Part shown: one piece after another, positions 18,877-29,020 of the stretch
Layout of the letters: the number at the start of each line of letters is the position of its first letter
How positions within the stretch are numbered: position 1 is the stretch's first letter
Source: Saprospiraceae bacterium
Lineage (GTDB): Bacteria; Bacteroidota; Bacteroidia; Chitinophagales; Saprospiraceae
Length of the DNA stretch: 64,000 nucleotides
NCBI GenBank assembly: GCA_019694255.1
Contig: JAIBCI010000031.1
Location: forward strand, 62,001-126,000
Reading direction: 5' to 3'
Program-made: the position numbers and the translations under genes
Notes under the pieces: model-generated
Told to the model about the DNA's origin: nothing
The model's database searches: none
The model's input: only the letters and a program-made list of their open reading frames with translations

Positions 18877-21800
18877 CCATTTTACCGAAGTTTCGCACGA
18901 AGAATTGATCGGTCGAGGTGTCAAATTTTTTAATTTCATGCCCGCTTTCATCTTTAAATATAGCTCTGTACAGATAGACTCCGTTAGCAAGTTTATCTCC
19001 GAAATCATCTGTGCCATCATATTCAAATTCCGTCATGTGTGTACCGATAGTCAATGGTCCCAGCTCATTTTGGGTGAGCTCCCGAACAATTTTACCAGAA
19101 ACCGTCAAGATCTGTATTTTAAAGAACGACGGTGATTTTTCTCCCGTGAGTGTGTATACAAATCTTGTCTTGCTCGTAAATGGATTGGGATAATTAAAGA
19201 CATTTGAAATGCTGCTTTCCCGCACTATACGGTAATCAAGCTGATCTTCGGTCTCAGAAACTAGGTTTCCATTGGCATCTTTTGCCTTTATGAATATTGT
19301 ATAAATTCCATTCTGCTGAAAGTCTCCATCGATGATCATGGAAGCTTCATTTTGTATGGTACCCGATACTGCCGGCTTAAATCTGACATTGGACTGCAAT
19401 GCAGGATCAATATTGATCACCGTCTTATCGGGAGTTTCAATGCGGATAGTAAACAGAGAAGGATCATCCATGGGTATGCTGTTATTCTCGTCATGTAGAT
19501 TGACTACGATCTGGGACTTGGGTGAAACAATATCACCATTATTAATGACCACGCCATCAAAAGACACTCTGATCTTCGGTTTTCTGCGGTCTTTCCTGAC
19601 AAAGTAATTCACCACCGCCGTATTATTCGCAGTAATAAATTCGGCCTGATCCTGGTGCGGGTTTAGCTCCACAACCAAGCGATATGCGCCACTTTGACGC
19701 ACTGTTTGGATTTGATAAGGAAAATTGATACTACCGAATGCTTTAACTGGAATATATCGGGTTTCATTATCAACCATAGTATTCCGTGAATCAAAAAGCT
19801 TAAAGGATACCAGCAGACTATCCATATCGTAAATGCTGATGTTGCTTGCATAAAATTCCATTTTCAGCAATCCACCCTGGCTTAGTGTATCATAATTTTT
19901 CTTCCAGCCCAGGGCTGGGTCATGCATAACATCCGGCAATCCAGTATAGAAAATCCTCCAGTAATTCAATTGTGATGGTGTTCGCTGCAATTTATCTTCC
20001 GATGCCCAGACCAATCTTATCTGAGGATAAACTTTGGTATCTACAGAACTAAGATCTATGTTGGCATCTGTCAGTGGTCCAAATAGCAAAGTCTCCTTGC
20101 CTGATCCTTCGATCCCGTATATTTGCACCGAATGTTTGTCACTTGACGGATCAAAGGAATGATAATCCCAAAGGAAGCGGTTAAATTTAGAGGCAGGGCC
20201 AACAATTTTTGAACGAACCTCGCCCTGTTTAAACTGAACAATAATATCATTACGCACCTGAGATTCCGTCAACCGGTCACCAACTTTGTCTTTTGTCTCA
20301 TAGTCATTTCTGTTTTTTCCAAATACCACAGTATATGGAACATCACCTTTCGAGAGAAACTCATCAACGCTCTTGGCGCCGACAGATTTGAGGAAGCTGA
20401 CGAGATTGTCCGGTCCATCCTTGTCCCAGTCACTACTGTTGAGTCCATAATTATACTGCACCAATGTCTGAAACACTACATAATGCTGGTCCGGAATAAT
20501 ATTCTTCACGAAATTTAAAATGGAGGCTCTATCCTGCGCGGTTGCTGTTGAAAACAGAAAATAATTACTTCCAGCCATAGAAGCGCCACCAATGCTTCCA
20601 AAATCTGAACCACTCACGTTGGGCACCAGCCTTTCTGTCAGGGGATCCACATGCGCAATTACGATCCCTGAAAGATCACTGCGAAACTCCCAGTATTTAT
20701 AATCTGCGAGGACGCTATCCTTAATGTAAACTCTAGGACGAATGTAGGTTGGCAATTCAATGTATCCATTCAGTGCCGTAAACTCAACAGTTCCTTTTTT
20801 ATACTTAAAATCACGGTCAGGTTCTGCGATATCTATATTTTTCAGATCATCAGCCGCAAACTGGAAGTAGTGTGACTGGTTCCAGCCAATTTCTTTACCC
20901 GGGATATATATAAATGAACTTGTCTTCCACGCCAGGATTCCGCTACCAGAACTATCTGGTCTAACTCTCCAGTAATATACTTTGTCAGGCATCAGCGACT
21001 GCTCCAGTTTCCAACTAATTACACCGCCGGTTTGGTTAATTATTTTATTCCTGAGCAACGGGCTGTTGAAGTAAGCCGTTGTATCGAGCTCCATATAGTA
21101 ATTGGATTTCGGAGCGAAGGTGTTGTTATTGTGTGCTACCAGACTTGGCTGGCTTTCATTAATGATTGCAAAATCAGTAGGATAAATCGGTCTGGCATTG
21201 TTGCCAATGACATAATAGTTGAAGCCTTCCTGATGATTACCTGTGACCAGGTCGTTATTGAGTTCTGCGACAGGTTGTGGTCCTTCATTAATCTTATGAT
21301 CGGAATCGACCGTTAGCAGAAGGCGGTTTGCGCCAATACTTCGGTTTTCATCAACGGGAATTGTAAAAGAGAATTTGCTGCGTACGGAAGGTATACGCAC
21401 TCTTCCTTCAAAGACTGTATCTGTTGATTGATCAGGATATTCATTTCGAATGAGCACCCTTACACTGTCATTGACACTAAGACCAAGGTTGACCAAATCA
21501 ACTTTAAAATCAAATTTAGACTGATCGGCATAAACAACATTCTCTTCAATTGAAGCGGTCGTACCATCCGGGGTGATGTCAACTTCCTTATTCAGGTTTA
21601 ATCTGATGGCAGGATCACCATTAAAGCTTGTGGAGAGCGCCTGATAAATATTTTCAAGGCCATTGGTAGCGATGAGGTCCTTATATACTTCGCGCATGGC
21701 ATCTCCAACGGGTTCACCGTAATACCTGCCTCCCAATTGACTATACAAATCATTTCCGAATTTATATAGAATGTTAGGCAACCCGGCGGAAGTGTTGGAC

Positions 21801-23866
21801 AAATAAATAACTGATCCTTTATCGGCCGCCAGATTGTGCATTTCGCTGATGCTGCGGTTATAGACAAACATCTCACCTGCATAACAACCCATGGCGATAA
21901 ACATATGGTAGCGTCCCTTATTCCGGTAATCGCTGATATTGTCAAGGTTGAAATCCAATCGGAAAGAAGCGGAATGACCCATAAATGAAATAATGGATAC
22001 TCCGTTATTAATCAATGAGCTCAAGTTCTCAGAATTGATTATTTCTACCGGACCTGAACTTTCCTTATTGAAAGTAGTAACATCCGCTCCGAAACCGTTG
22101 TTTTCTATCTCATTCTCCATTCCGGATAGTTGGGCCCGCAGCGTTGCGTACAATGTTGGGTCTCCGCCTGCGAGATGTACTACCTTTTTTAGCCATTCGC
22201 GGTTTTCGATAGTATAAGCAGATGAATTGAGAAATGCTTCATGTTCCCTGACTTTATTGAGATAGCCTGTCAATTCATCCAGGTTTAGTACCGGCAATCT
22301 GCCAATCGTGTAAAACGGATTCCTGAGAGAATCACTCACCAGAAGGTAATCCGAAGCAGGTTCGCTGTAGGATGGTAAAAGGTTCCAGTCAGCTGTTTGC
22401 GGATTGAGTCTGTATTCCTGGTATTCAAGGCCTTTACCGATCAGTAGAACGTAGTGCATTTTGTCCCACAGTGTGCGGCTATACTGGAAGAAATTGCGCA
22501 TGGCAATATTATGTTTTTGCACGCCAAAGCCGAACTGATTTTCAATGTCTTCATAATACACCAGTTTCACTTTGTAACCACCACCCTGCGGCGATGATCG
22601 GTACTGTATATAATCATTGACTGCATCAGTCGTACCGGTTCTCAATCGTTCGGTAGTGACAATCATATAATCCTCATCGCCTGCTTCATAGCTGGCCATG
22701 CGAACTTCTGTCAGACGGAGACCTTCTGCATACTGGTCCGGTCTCATGATGAGTATCTCACGTTCCTGGTCCGATGGCGGCAAGTCTACGGGATACGTAC
22801 CATCTGGTTGTCGCTGACTAAAAATATAATAGTGATTGGTAATATCATACAAAGTCATTTCGCTACCACCGTCGAACTCTTCAATCAACATGGTTTTCCT
22901 TGTCAGTGAGGGACCTATGAGTAGAGATGCTATTTGCTTCTGATCGAATTTAAACAAAGATTCGTACCGGTATTCAATGGTGCTAATGCTCATCCTGTCT
23001 TCAGGTTGGCCGTTGGCAAGAACTTTGAGCACCATAGACCCTTTAATCTGGTCTGCAGGCAGACTGATTTTTTGTTCTTTTACTTTATAACCCGTAAACT
23101 GGATGTTGCTGATCAACTGGTTATCAACAAAAAAATTGATCCTGTGCAGCGAATTGTCACCCGAGCCTTCTCCCATGACGCGCACCTTGATCTCTGCGTC
23201 TACCCCACCAGAATGAGGATGATCAAAGGTCAGATTGATGGTACGTTCTGCATCGTAAAAGGTTCCATAACCTTGTCCTTCATCAAAGTCCGGAAGTTTG
23301 AGGCTTCGTTTGGTTCCCGTTGCGCGCTTCGTTGGGTTTTCATTAAAAAAAATCACTTCTTTTTTAAAATAGGACCGCTCCACAGCCAATGGATTGGAGT
23401 TATCATTAGGCAGGGTGTTCGTCCTTAATCCGCTGACTGATTTATTCCAGGTTAAAAAATATGCTGCGGTATCCGTAAACATGCTGAACTCCGGATTAAA
23501 TAGCGGAATACCCGGTCTGAGTAGGGCAGCATCCAGCTCTCCGCGATTGCGCGTCGCATAGAATTGAATATAATCCGAGGCACTTAGGATGCCTTCGGTA
23601 CTTGTTCTAATGGCTTGTTCCTCTCCATTTTTAAAGATCTGAATGTTCTTTGCTTCAATTTCCTGCAAGGGAATACCTGCACTGACCAAATCGGAATAGC
23701 TGAGGCGGTACATTCCATCTTTATGAATATTAAACTTGTAGTATTTCTGACCAGGAACGATCCATTCGTTGCCATACTGCAGTTTGTTCCTGAAAATCAT
23801 CTGAGAAGTAAGCGGTGATACTATGGATAGGACCAATAGCATCACAAGGGAGAAACAATATTTCAT
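18863..23866 (-). CDS. porU2: C25-family cysteine peptidase, putative T9SS sortase PorU/PorU2
   Basis: A gingipain-like peptidase of about 1667 residues. From the ATG at 23866 it has a signal peptide (MKYCFSLVMLLVLSIVSPLTSQ), a long N-terminal region, and the C25 catalytic core: FMGHSA with His near 631 and AMGCYAGE with Cys near 661. Ig-like regions and a FlgD-like C-terminal sandwich (NYPNPFTSKTRFVYT ... ANGVYLYRA ... GKMVILR) follow. PorU-type sortases cut T9SS sorting domains and attach cargo to A-LPS. Classical PorU is about 1150 residues, so the size fits the longer PorU2 group better; that subgroup assignment is from memory, not a search. The frame opens at 23902, but that ATG is inside a TATGTTTG promoter element, so 23866 is chosen. 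Confidence 0.8.
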   Translation of the reverse strand: MKYCFSLVMLLVLSIVSPLTSQMIFRNKLQYGNEWIVPGQKYYKFNIHKDGMYRLSYSDLVSAGIPLQEIEAKNIQIFKNGEEQAIRTSTEGILSASDYIQFYATRNRGELDAALLRPGIPLFNPEFSMFTDTAAYFLTWNKSVSGLRTNTLPNDNSNPLAVERSYFKKEVIFFNENPTKRATGTKRSLKLPDFDEGQGYGTFYDAERTINLTFDHPHSGGVDAEIKVRVMGEGSGDNSLHRINFFVDNQLISNIQFTGYKVKEQKISLPADQIKGSMVLKVLANGQPEDRMSISTIEYRYESLFKFDQKQIASLLIGPSLTRKTMLIEEFDGGSEMTLYDITNHYYIFSQRQPDGTYPVDLPPSDQEREILIMRPDQYAEGLRLTEVRMASYEAGDEDYMIVTTERLRTGTTDAVNDYIQYRSSPQGGGYKVKLVYYEDIENQFGFGVQKHNIAMRNFFQYSRTLWDKMHYVLLIGKGLEYQEYRLNPQTADWNLLPSYSEPASDYLLVSDSLRNPFYTIGRLPVLNLDELTGYLNKVREHEAFLNSSAYTIENREWLKKVVHLAGGDPTLYATLRAQLSGMENEIENNGFGADVTTFNKESSGPVEIINSENLSSLINNGVSIISFMGHSASFRLDFNLDNISDYRNKGRYHMFIAMGCYAGEMFVYNRSISEMHNLAADKGSVIYLSNTSAGLPNILYKFGNDLYSQLGGRYYGEPVGDAMREVYKDLIATNGLENIYQALSTSFNGDPAIRLNLNKEVDITPDGTTASIEENVVYADQSKFDFKVDLVNLGLSVNDSVRVLIRNEYPDQSTDTVFEGRVRIPSVRSKFSFTIPVDENRSIGANRLLLTVDSDHKINEGPQPVAELNNDLVTGNHQEGFNYYVIGNNARPIYPTDFAIINESQPSLVAHNNNTFAPKSNYYMELDTTAYFNSPLLRNKIINQTGGVISWKLEQSLMPDKVYYWRVRPDSSGSGILAWKTSSFIYIPGKEIGWNQSHYFQFAADDLKNIDIAEPDRDFKYKKGTVEFTALNGYIELPTYIRPRVYIKDSVLADYKYWEFRSDLSGIVIAHVDPLTERLVPNVSGSDFGSIGGASMAGSNYFLFSTATAQDRASILNFVKNIIPDQHYVVFQTLVQYNYGLNSSDWDKDGPDNLVSFLKSVGAKSVDEFLSKGDVPYTVVFGKNRNDYETKDKVGDRLTESQVRNDIIVQFKQGEVRSKIVGPASKFNRFLWDYHSFDPSSDKHSVQIYGIEGSGKETLLFGPLTDANIDLSSVDTKVYPQIRLVWASEDKLQRTPSQLNYWRIFYTGLPDVMHDPALGWKKNYDTLSQGGLLKMEFYASNISIYDMDSLLVSFKLFDSRNTMVDNETRYIPVKAFGSINFPYQIQTVRQSGAYRLVVELNPHQDQAEFITANNTAVVNYFVRKDRRKPKIRVSFDGVVINNGDIVSPKSQIVVNLHDENNSIPMDDPSLFTIRIETPDKTVINIDPALQSNVRFKPAVSGTIQNEASMIIDGDFQQNGIYTIFIKAKDANGNLVSETEDQLDYRIVRESSISNVFNYPNPFTSKTRFVYTLTGEKSPSFFKIQILTVSGKIVRELTQNELGPLTIGTHMTEFEYDGTDDFGDKLANGVYLYRAIFKDESGHEIKKFDTSTDQFFVRNFGKMVILR

Positions 23867-23895
23867 TGAGTTCGTAGTTTTGGTAAACTGAACTG

Positions 23896-23903
23896 CAAAC
23901 ATA
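23896..23903 (-). promoter_or_regulatory. TAnnTTTG -7 element for the sortase gene
   Basis: The minus strand reads TATGTTTG from 23903 to 23896, an exact match, 29 bases before the chosen ATG at 23866. No -33 TTTG is seen at the usual distance. The element contains the alternative upstream ATG (23902), which argues against that start. Confidence 0.5.
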
Positions 23904-23969
23904 TTAAAATTATTTGTAATATATATTAACTTTGCAGTAAATCTTTATAAAATCAGCCTCTTAACGATT

Positions 23970-25049
23970 TTGGCAGTTAGTGTATTACTGTTAAGCACTG
24001 TATATCAGTGTATTACATGGTTATTGAGGTTTTCCGGGGCGGGTTTGGGCAGAACCACTGGATCAGATCATTTCAATGCCTTTCCTGTCTCCATCATCAT
24101 TTGCGCGCACAGGGCTCATAAGCAGCTGGAATATAACCTGCCTTTCGTCCTCTGCCAGTCATACCCCGAATGGGAATTGATTGTAGTGAATGACGGAGGC
24201 GATTTTGCAACAGACGATTTATTGAAAAACTACCAGTCCGCATATCCAAATCTTCGTACGGTCAGTATTGAGAAAAAACGTACCGGTAAAAAAGACGCTA
24301 TTGCAGCTGGTGTAGCATCTGCCCGATATTCCTGGCTTCTGCTGACCGATGCAGACTGCAGGCCAGCCACAACGCAATGGATTTGGACCATGATGGCCAC
24401 CCGAAGCAAAACCACCCAGCTGGTCATCGGTTATTCCCCCATCGAAAAAAAAATCGGGCTACGCAACGAACTCATTCGCTTTGAGAGCCTTTTTACGGCC
24501 ATTCAATATTTTTCAGCTGCGCGGTCTGGACACGTATACATGGGAGTTGGAAGAAACCTATTGTATCATAAAAGTTTATTCAGTCTTACGAACCTTGTAC
24601 CTGAACATCCATCCGGAGATGATGACCTTTTTATTCAGCGTGTAGCAACAGCAGAAGTAACTGAAGTTTGCGCGGAACCTGCGGCCTGGGTATGGACAGA
24701 CGCTGCCATTAGCTGGAAAACGTTTTTTATGCAAAAGATGCGTCACTATTCGGCATCACGCCACTATTCCCTGAAAAGTCAGACCCGACTGACCCTTTAT
24801 TTTGTAAGCCTGGGTGTTTTTTATGCCGGTATCATAATGTCATTGGCAACAGGCTTGACCATACCTGCCATTACCCTTTTTATACTGCGCACCACCTGCA
24901 TGATTCCGGTGTTCCGCACTGAAGCGAATGGTGGTGGTCAGCCTGATCTTCAATTGAAATTTATTTACCTGGAGCCGGTTTATCTTCTCTTTATTTGCAT
25001 TCAATTGCCATTTTTGCTTTTTTATAAAAATCACCGGTTCTGGAACTAA
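23970..25049 (+). CDS. glycosyltransferase family 2, membrane-anchored
   Basis: A 359-residue GT2 enzyme: short N-terminal hydrophobic segment, GT-A core with VSIIICAHRAHKQLEYNL near 35, VVNDGGD near 70, the DxD-type LLTDADCRP near 125, the acceptor-site GDDDLF near 215, then two or three C-terminal membrane segments. The open frame starts with TTG at 23970; no ATG or GTG lies upstream in frame within the same open stretch, and the hydrophobic N-terminus is expected in this family, so the TTG start is accepted. TAACTTTG at 23927-23934 could be its -7 element. Product and acceptor are unknown. It overlaps rsmG's inferred start. Confidence 0.85.
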   Translation: MAVSVLLLSTVYQCITWLLRFSGAGLGRTTGSDHFNAFPVSIIICAHRAHKQLEYNLPFVLCQSYPEWELIVVNDGGDFATDDLLKNYQSAYPNLRTVSIEKKRTGKKDAIAAGVASARYSWLLLTDADCRPATTQWIWTMMATRSKTTQLVIGYSPIEKKIGLRNELIRFESLFTAIQYFSAARSGHVYMGVGRNLLYHKSLFSLTNLVPEHPSGDDDLFIQRVATAEVTEVCAEPAAWVWTDAAISWKTFFMQKMRHYSASRHYSLKSQTRLTLYFVSLGVFYAGIIMSLATGLTIPAITLFILRTTCMIPVFRTEANGGGQPDLQLKFIYLEPVYLLFICIQLPFLLFYKNHRFWN

Positions 25050-25666
25050 TATCAAAATATTTCCCACAGCTGACTGAAATTCAGAAAACACAGTTTGCGG
25101 ATATGTTTGACCTTTACAAGGAATGGAATTCAAAGATCAATGTCATATCAAGAAAAGACATGGATGCTTTCTACCTACATCATGTTCTACATTCCCTGAG
25201 TCTCGCACGATTTGTAAAATTTAATCCTGGCACGCGATTTATGGATCTTGGCTGCGGCGGTGGATTTCCAGGTATTCCGCTGGCTATTCTTTTGCCGGAC
25301 ACTGAATGGACACTGGTTGATTCCATTGGTAAAAAGATCCATGTGGTGCAGGAGATTAGTCAGGCGCTCGGCCTCAAAAACATCAGTGCCTTCCATCAAC
25401 GCGCAGAAGATCATCAGTCTAAATTTCACTTCATTGTCTCTCGTGCTGTGGCGCCCTTGGGTGATCTCATGCGATGGAGTCGACACACATTCTCCCATAA
25501 GGAAATGAATTCCTTGCCCAATGGACTGATCGCCTATAAAGGTGGTGACCTGACCGCTGAAATTGCCGAAATCAGAAACTCACACCCCATGGAACGATGG
25601 TCAATTCAGGAGCAAATACCCGAATCTTATTTTGAAAACAAGTTTCTTATTTATGTCCAGAAGTAA
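25040..25666 (+). CDS. rsmG: 16S rRNA (guanine527-N7)-methyltransferase RsmG, probable CTG start
   Basis: RsmG methylates G527 of 16S rRNA using SAM. The SAM motif MDLGCGGGFPGIPLAI and the downstream QRAEDH and VSRAVAPL stretches are diagnostic. The first ATG is at 25103, but the reading frame upstream is clearly RsmG-like (LELISKYFPQLTEIQKTQFA), matching the usual N-terminal helix, and it is open back to a stop at 25025-25027. No ATG, GTG or TTG occurs in that extension; the CTG at 25040 sits exactly where homologues start with Met-Glu-Leu-Ile. I therefore infer a CTG start, overlapping the GT2 stop by ten bases. A conservative annotation would begin at 25103 with 187 residues. Confidence 0.9.
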   Translation: MELISKYFPQLTEIQKTQFADMFDLYKEWNSKINVISRKDMDAFYLHHVLHSLSLARFVKFNPGTRFMDLGCGGGFPGIPLAILLPDTEWTLVDSIGKKIHVVQEISQALGLKNISAFHQRAEDHQSKFHFIVSRAVAPLGDLMRWSRHTFSHKEMNSLPNGLIAYKGGDLTAEIAEIRNSHPMERWSIQEQIPESYFENKFLIYVQK

Positions 25667-26774
25667 TTACATGATTTTGTTATTCTCCTTAATCATCAGT
25701 ACAATCAGTTTGTCTCAGGTCATCAACATTACAGAAAAATGCAACCTGGCAACTTTTGTGCCAGACTGCTCCGGAATGTGTACACGAAACGACGGCAGTA
25801 CACTTTGGGTAGTCAATGACAATGACCAGAAGACAGAGATTTATGAGACTGACAGTAACTGCACACTCCTGAGAACGGTTAAGATTCTGAATGTGAGCAA
25901 AACGGATTGGGAGGAGCTTACCGCTGATGATAAAGGCAATATTTATATCGGGGACTTTGGCAATAACAGCAATAACCGCCGCGAACTGAACATTTATAAG
26001 ATCATGCATTATGATCTGGACTCTACCGATCAGGTTAATGCCGGAAAAATAACCTTTCACTATACAAGGCAAACAGCTTTTCCGCCGCCAGAGACAGAAC
26101 TGAATTACGACATGGAGGCAATGATTTGGCTAAACGGAAGGCTTCATCTGTTTTCCAAAAACAGGACCAATCCGTTTAGTGGATGGACTTACCATTACAG
26201 TCTGCCGGATGAACCCGGCACCTATGACATCGCCCCGGTTGATAGTTTTAATACAGGTCCCGGGCCTTCTCTACTGTTTTGGGTTACCGGTGCTTCAATT
26301 TCCGCCGACAAGCAAAAACTTGCGTTGCTGACACATGACAAGATCTGGGTATTTGAACCACTGGACAGCATTCATTTCTTCAACAGCCCCCAGAAGACTT
26401 ATTCCCTTGCTCATTTCAGTCAAAAGGAAGGCATCGCGTTTGCCGGAAAGGACGGCGTATATTTTGCGGATGAGGTGAATAAAACCATTAGTAACGGCGG
26501 CAAGTTATATTATGGAAATATGGGCATTGTCAGCGATAACAACGATTTTTCTGGACTGGTGAGAACAACAATGATTTACGCTCACGAATTCATGCAACTG
26601 GATCTTTCTGCAAGTGACCTGCTTGAGATCTTTGATGCACAGGGCCGGAGAATCATTCGTCAAAACCTTATGCAAAATCACTTCACCCAAATGCCGGTAT
26701 TGGTCAGCGGATTGTATTGGGTTATACTAAAAAGCGGAAAGGAGATCCGAAGGATGCTCATGCTGAAGGACTGA
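25653..26774 (+). CDS. T9SS type A secreted protein, beta-propeller-like
   Basis: A 373-residue exported protein of unknown function. From the ATG at 25653 (overlapping the rsmG stop by 14 bases) it has a signal peptide (MSRSNYMILLFSLIISTISL); the next ATG at 25671 would lack a charged n-region. The body has propeller-like strands such as DGSTLWVVNDNDQKTEIYE, DWEELTADDKGNIYIGDFGN and KEGIAFAGKDGVYFADE, recalling esterase-like-phytase or SdiA-regulated type propellers. The C-terminus (LEIFDAQGRRIIRQNL ... LVSGLYWVILKSG ... RRMLMLKD) is a type A T9SS sorting domain. Ligand and activity cannot be assigned. Confidence 0.75.
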   Translation: MSRSNYMILLFSLIISTISLSQVINITEKCNLATFVPDCSGMCTRNDGSTLWVVNDNDQKTEIYETDSNCTLLRTVKILNVSKTDWEELTADDKGNIYIGDFGNNSNNRRELNIYKIMHYDLDSTDQVNAGKITFHYTRQTAFPPPETELNYDMEAMIWLNGRLHLFSKNRTNPFSGWTYHYSLPDEPGTYDIAPVDSFNTGPGPSLLFWVTGASISADKQKLALLTHDKIWVFEPLDSIHFFNSPQKTYSLAHFSQKEGIAFAGKDGVYFADEVNKTISNGGKLYYGNMGIVSDNNDFSGLVRTTMIYAHEFMQLDLSASDLLEIFDAQGRRIIRQNLMQNHFTQMPVLVSGLYWVILKSGKEIRRMLMLKD

Positions 26775-26866
26775 TCCGGATTCAGCAACCTCACGGTGAC
26801 GCGATGCCTGAAAACACATTTACAAAAATATAATTTATCGAAGTATCTTCGCGTGTTTTCCGGACC

Positions 26867-29008
26867 ATGCTCGAATACAAGAGACATCTCATAACAGCTG
26901 CCTTACCTTATGCCAACGGACCGCTGCATATCGGACATCTGGCCGGAGCTTACTTGCCGGCAGATATTTATGTGCGGTTTCTGAGATTGATGGACAAGGA
27001 CGTTTTGTTCGTCTGTGGTTCGGACGAACATGGTGCAGCCATCACGATGAGAGCCATGAAGGAGAAGCTGAGCCCTCAGGAAATTATTGACAAGTACCAT
27101 CAATTATTTCAAGAGACGTTTAGAGGAATTGGTATTTCATTTGATCACTATGATCGGACCAGTTCGCCGCGTCATCACCGCACATCCCAGGAATTTTTTC
27201 ATAAACTTTACGATACAGGGCAATTTACTGAAATAGAAAGTAATCAGTATTACGACGAATCCTTTCAGCAATTTCTTGCAGATCGTTATATAACCGGCAC
27301 GTGTCCACGTTGCGGCAATCCTTCTGCGTTTGGCGATCAGTGCGAAAAATGCGGAAGTTCCTTGAGTCCGACGGAACTTATCCAACCGGTCTCTGTACTG
27401 AGCGGACAGGCACCTGTCCTGAGGAGTACACGTCACTGGTACTTCCCGCTGGACAGGCATGCTGAATGGCTCAATGAATATATCACCAAAGGAACCATCG
27501 ATGGTCAAGAACATCATGATCCCGGAATCTGGAAAAACCATGTGCTGGGGCAGTGCAAATCCTGGATCGACAACGGTCTGCAACCGCGCGCCATGACCAG
27601 GGATCTTGACTGGGGCATTGATGTTCCTCAGGACATTCCCGGAAGTCAGGGCAAAAAACTTTATGTTTGGCTTGATGCTCCGATTGGATATATCACTTCT
27701 ACACAGGAATACGCCGAACTCAAAGGACTTAACTGGGAAGATTACTGGAAGTCCTCCGATAGCCAGCTCATTCATTTTATTGGCAAAGACAACATTGTCT
27801 TCCACTGCATCATTTTTCCTGCCATATTGAAGGCGCACGGTGATTTTATCTTGCCACATATCGTCCCTGCTAATCAATTCATGAACCTAGAAGGTGACAA
27901 GATCTCTACTTCCCGCAACTGGGCGGTATGGGTACATGAATATCTTCGTGAATTGCCGGATTACCAAGATGCACTGCGGTATTATCTGATCAAGAACATG
28001 CCAGAGCAGAAGGACAGCGAATTCACGTGGAAGAGCTTTCAGGAAAACTACAATAACGAACTTGTCAATAACCTTTCAAATTTTGTTCACAGGGTCAATG
28101 TACTGACCCATAAGTTTTTTGACGGAATCGTTCCGGATTTTGATCCAGACATATACATCAATGGTGTAACTGGAGAAGAACTGGGTGGATTTCATGACAG
28201 TGAATGCATTTATTTATTTGATCAGCTACATGAATGTTGCGAGTATTTAAGACAATTTGACTTTCGCTCTGCATTAAAGACACTCATGGAGATTTCGACA
28301 TCCGGCAATCAGTTGCTACAGAATAATGAGCCCTGGAAACTGATTAAGGAAGATCCTGAGGCTGTAGCCGTCGTGATGAATCTTAGCCTACATTATGTAA
28401 CCGCACTTTCCGTTGCCATACATCCATTCCTTCCTTTTACTTCTGATAAAATGAGGGATCTTCTGAATCTTCCTAAGATTGAAGGAAACGGGGCCTTATT
28501 GCAATTGCTGGATCAGCTTGCGGAAGGAGAACAGATTATTCCCGCAGGTCATAAAATCAATGAAGCCAAATATATTTTTACTAAAATGGAAGACAGGATC
28601 ATCGAAGAACAGATCATTAAACTGGAACAAACAAAGTCAACCAATGCTTCCGCTACGGCCATAAAATATCCCGAGCCCAAACCGGAGATCAGCTATGACG
28701 ATTTTAGTCGAATGGACATTCGGACAGCCCGAATATTAACAGCGGAGCGCATACCCAAGGCTGACAAATTATTAAAGCTTCAACTCGACCTGGGTTACGA
28801 GACCCGCACGGTCGTAAGCGGTATTGCAGAACACTACCAACCAGAGGAGATCATTGGTCGGGAAGTATCCCTGCTCGCTAATCTGGCACCCAGGGTCATC
28901 CGCGGTGTTGAATCCAGAGGCATGATCCTGATGGCTGAAAACGAAGAAGGCAAGTTATCTTTTGTTTCGGCAACCCCAGGCTGGCGCACGGGTTTTACTA
29001 TAAAATAA
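26867..29008 (+). CDS. metG: methionyl-tRNA synthetase
   Basis: MetRS charges tRNA-Met for initiation and elongation. In the 713-residue product: HIGH at 21-24, a zinc knuckle with CPRC and CEKC (about 146-162), the KMSKS-equivalent KISTS near 345, the anticodon-binding helical domain, and a C-terminal tRNA-binding OB domain (about 605-713, MDIRTARILTAERIPKADKLLKL) that allows dimerisation. Length and order match Bacteroidota MetG. A near-consensus -7 element TATCTTCG lies at 26844-26851, 15 bases before the ATG. The downstream gene starts 12 bases after the stop, so co-transcription is likely. Confidence 0.97.
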   Translation: MLEYKRHLITAALPYANGPLHIGHLAGAYLPADIYVRFLRLMDKDVLFVCGSDEHGAAITMRAMKEKLSPQEIIDKYHQLFQETFRGIGISFDHYDRTSSPRHHRTSQEFFHKLYDTGQFTEIESNQYYDESFQQFLADRYITGTCPRCGNPSAFGDQCEKCGSSLSPTELIQPVSVLSGQAPVLRSTRHWYFPLDRHAEWLNEYITKGTIDGQEHHDPGIWKNHVLGQCKSWIDNGLQPRAMTRDLDWGIDVPQDIPGSQGKKLYVWLDAPIGYITSTQEYAELKGLNWEDYWKSSDSQLIHFIGKDNIVFHCIIFPAILKAHGDFILPHIVPANQFMNLEGDKISTSRNWAVWVHEYLRELPDYQDALRYYLIKNMPEQKDSEFTWKSFQENYNNELVNNLSNFVHRVNVLTHKFFDGIVPDFDPDIYINGVTGEELGGFHDSECIYLFDQLHECCEYLRQFDFRSALKTLMEISTSGNQLLQNNEPWKLIKEDPEAVAVVMNLSLHYVTALSVAIHPFLPFTSDKMRDLLNLPKIEGNGALLQLLDQLAEGEQIIPAGHKINEAKYIFTKMEDRIIEEQIIKLEQTKSTNASATAIKYPEPKPEISYDDFSRMDIRTARILTAERIPKADKLLKLQLDLGYETRTVVSGIAEHYQPEEIIGREVSLLANLAPRVIRGVESRGMILMAENEEGKLSFVSATPGWRTGFTIK

Positions 29009-29020
29009 TCCAAATATCAT

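Noticed and set aside
23867..23902. Earlier ATG for the sortase
   Set aside because: The ATG is part of a TATGTTTG -7 element, and the extra residues spoil the signal peptide.
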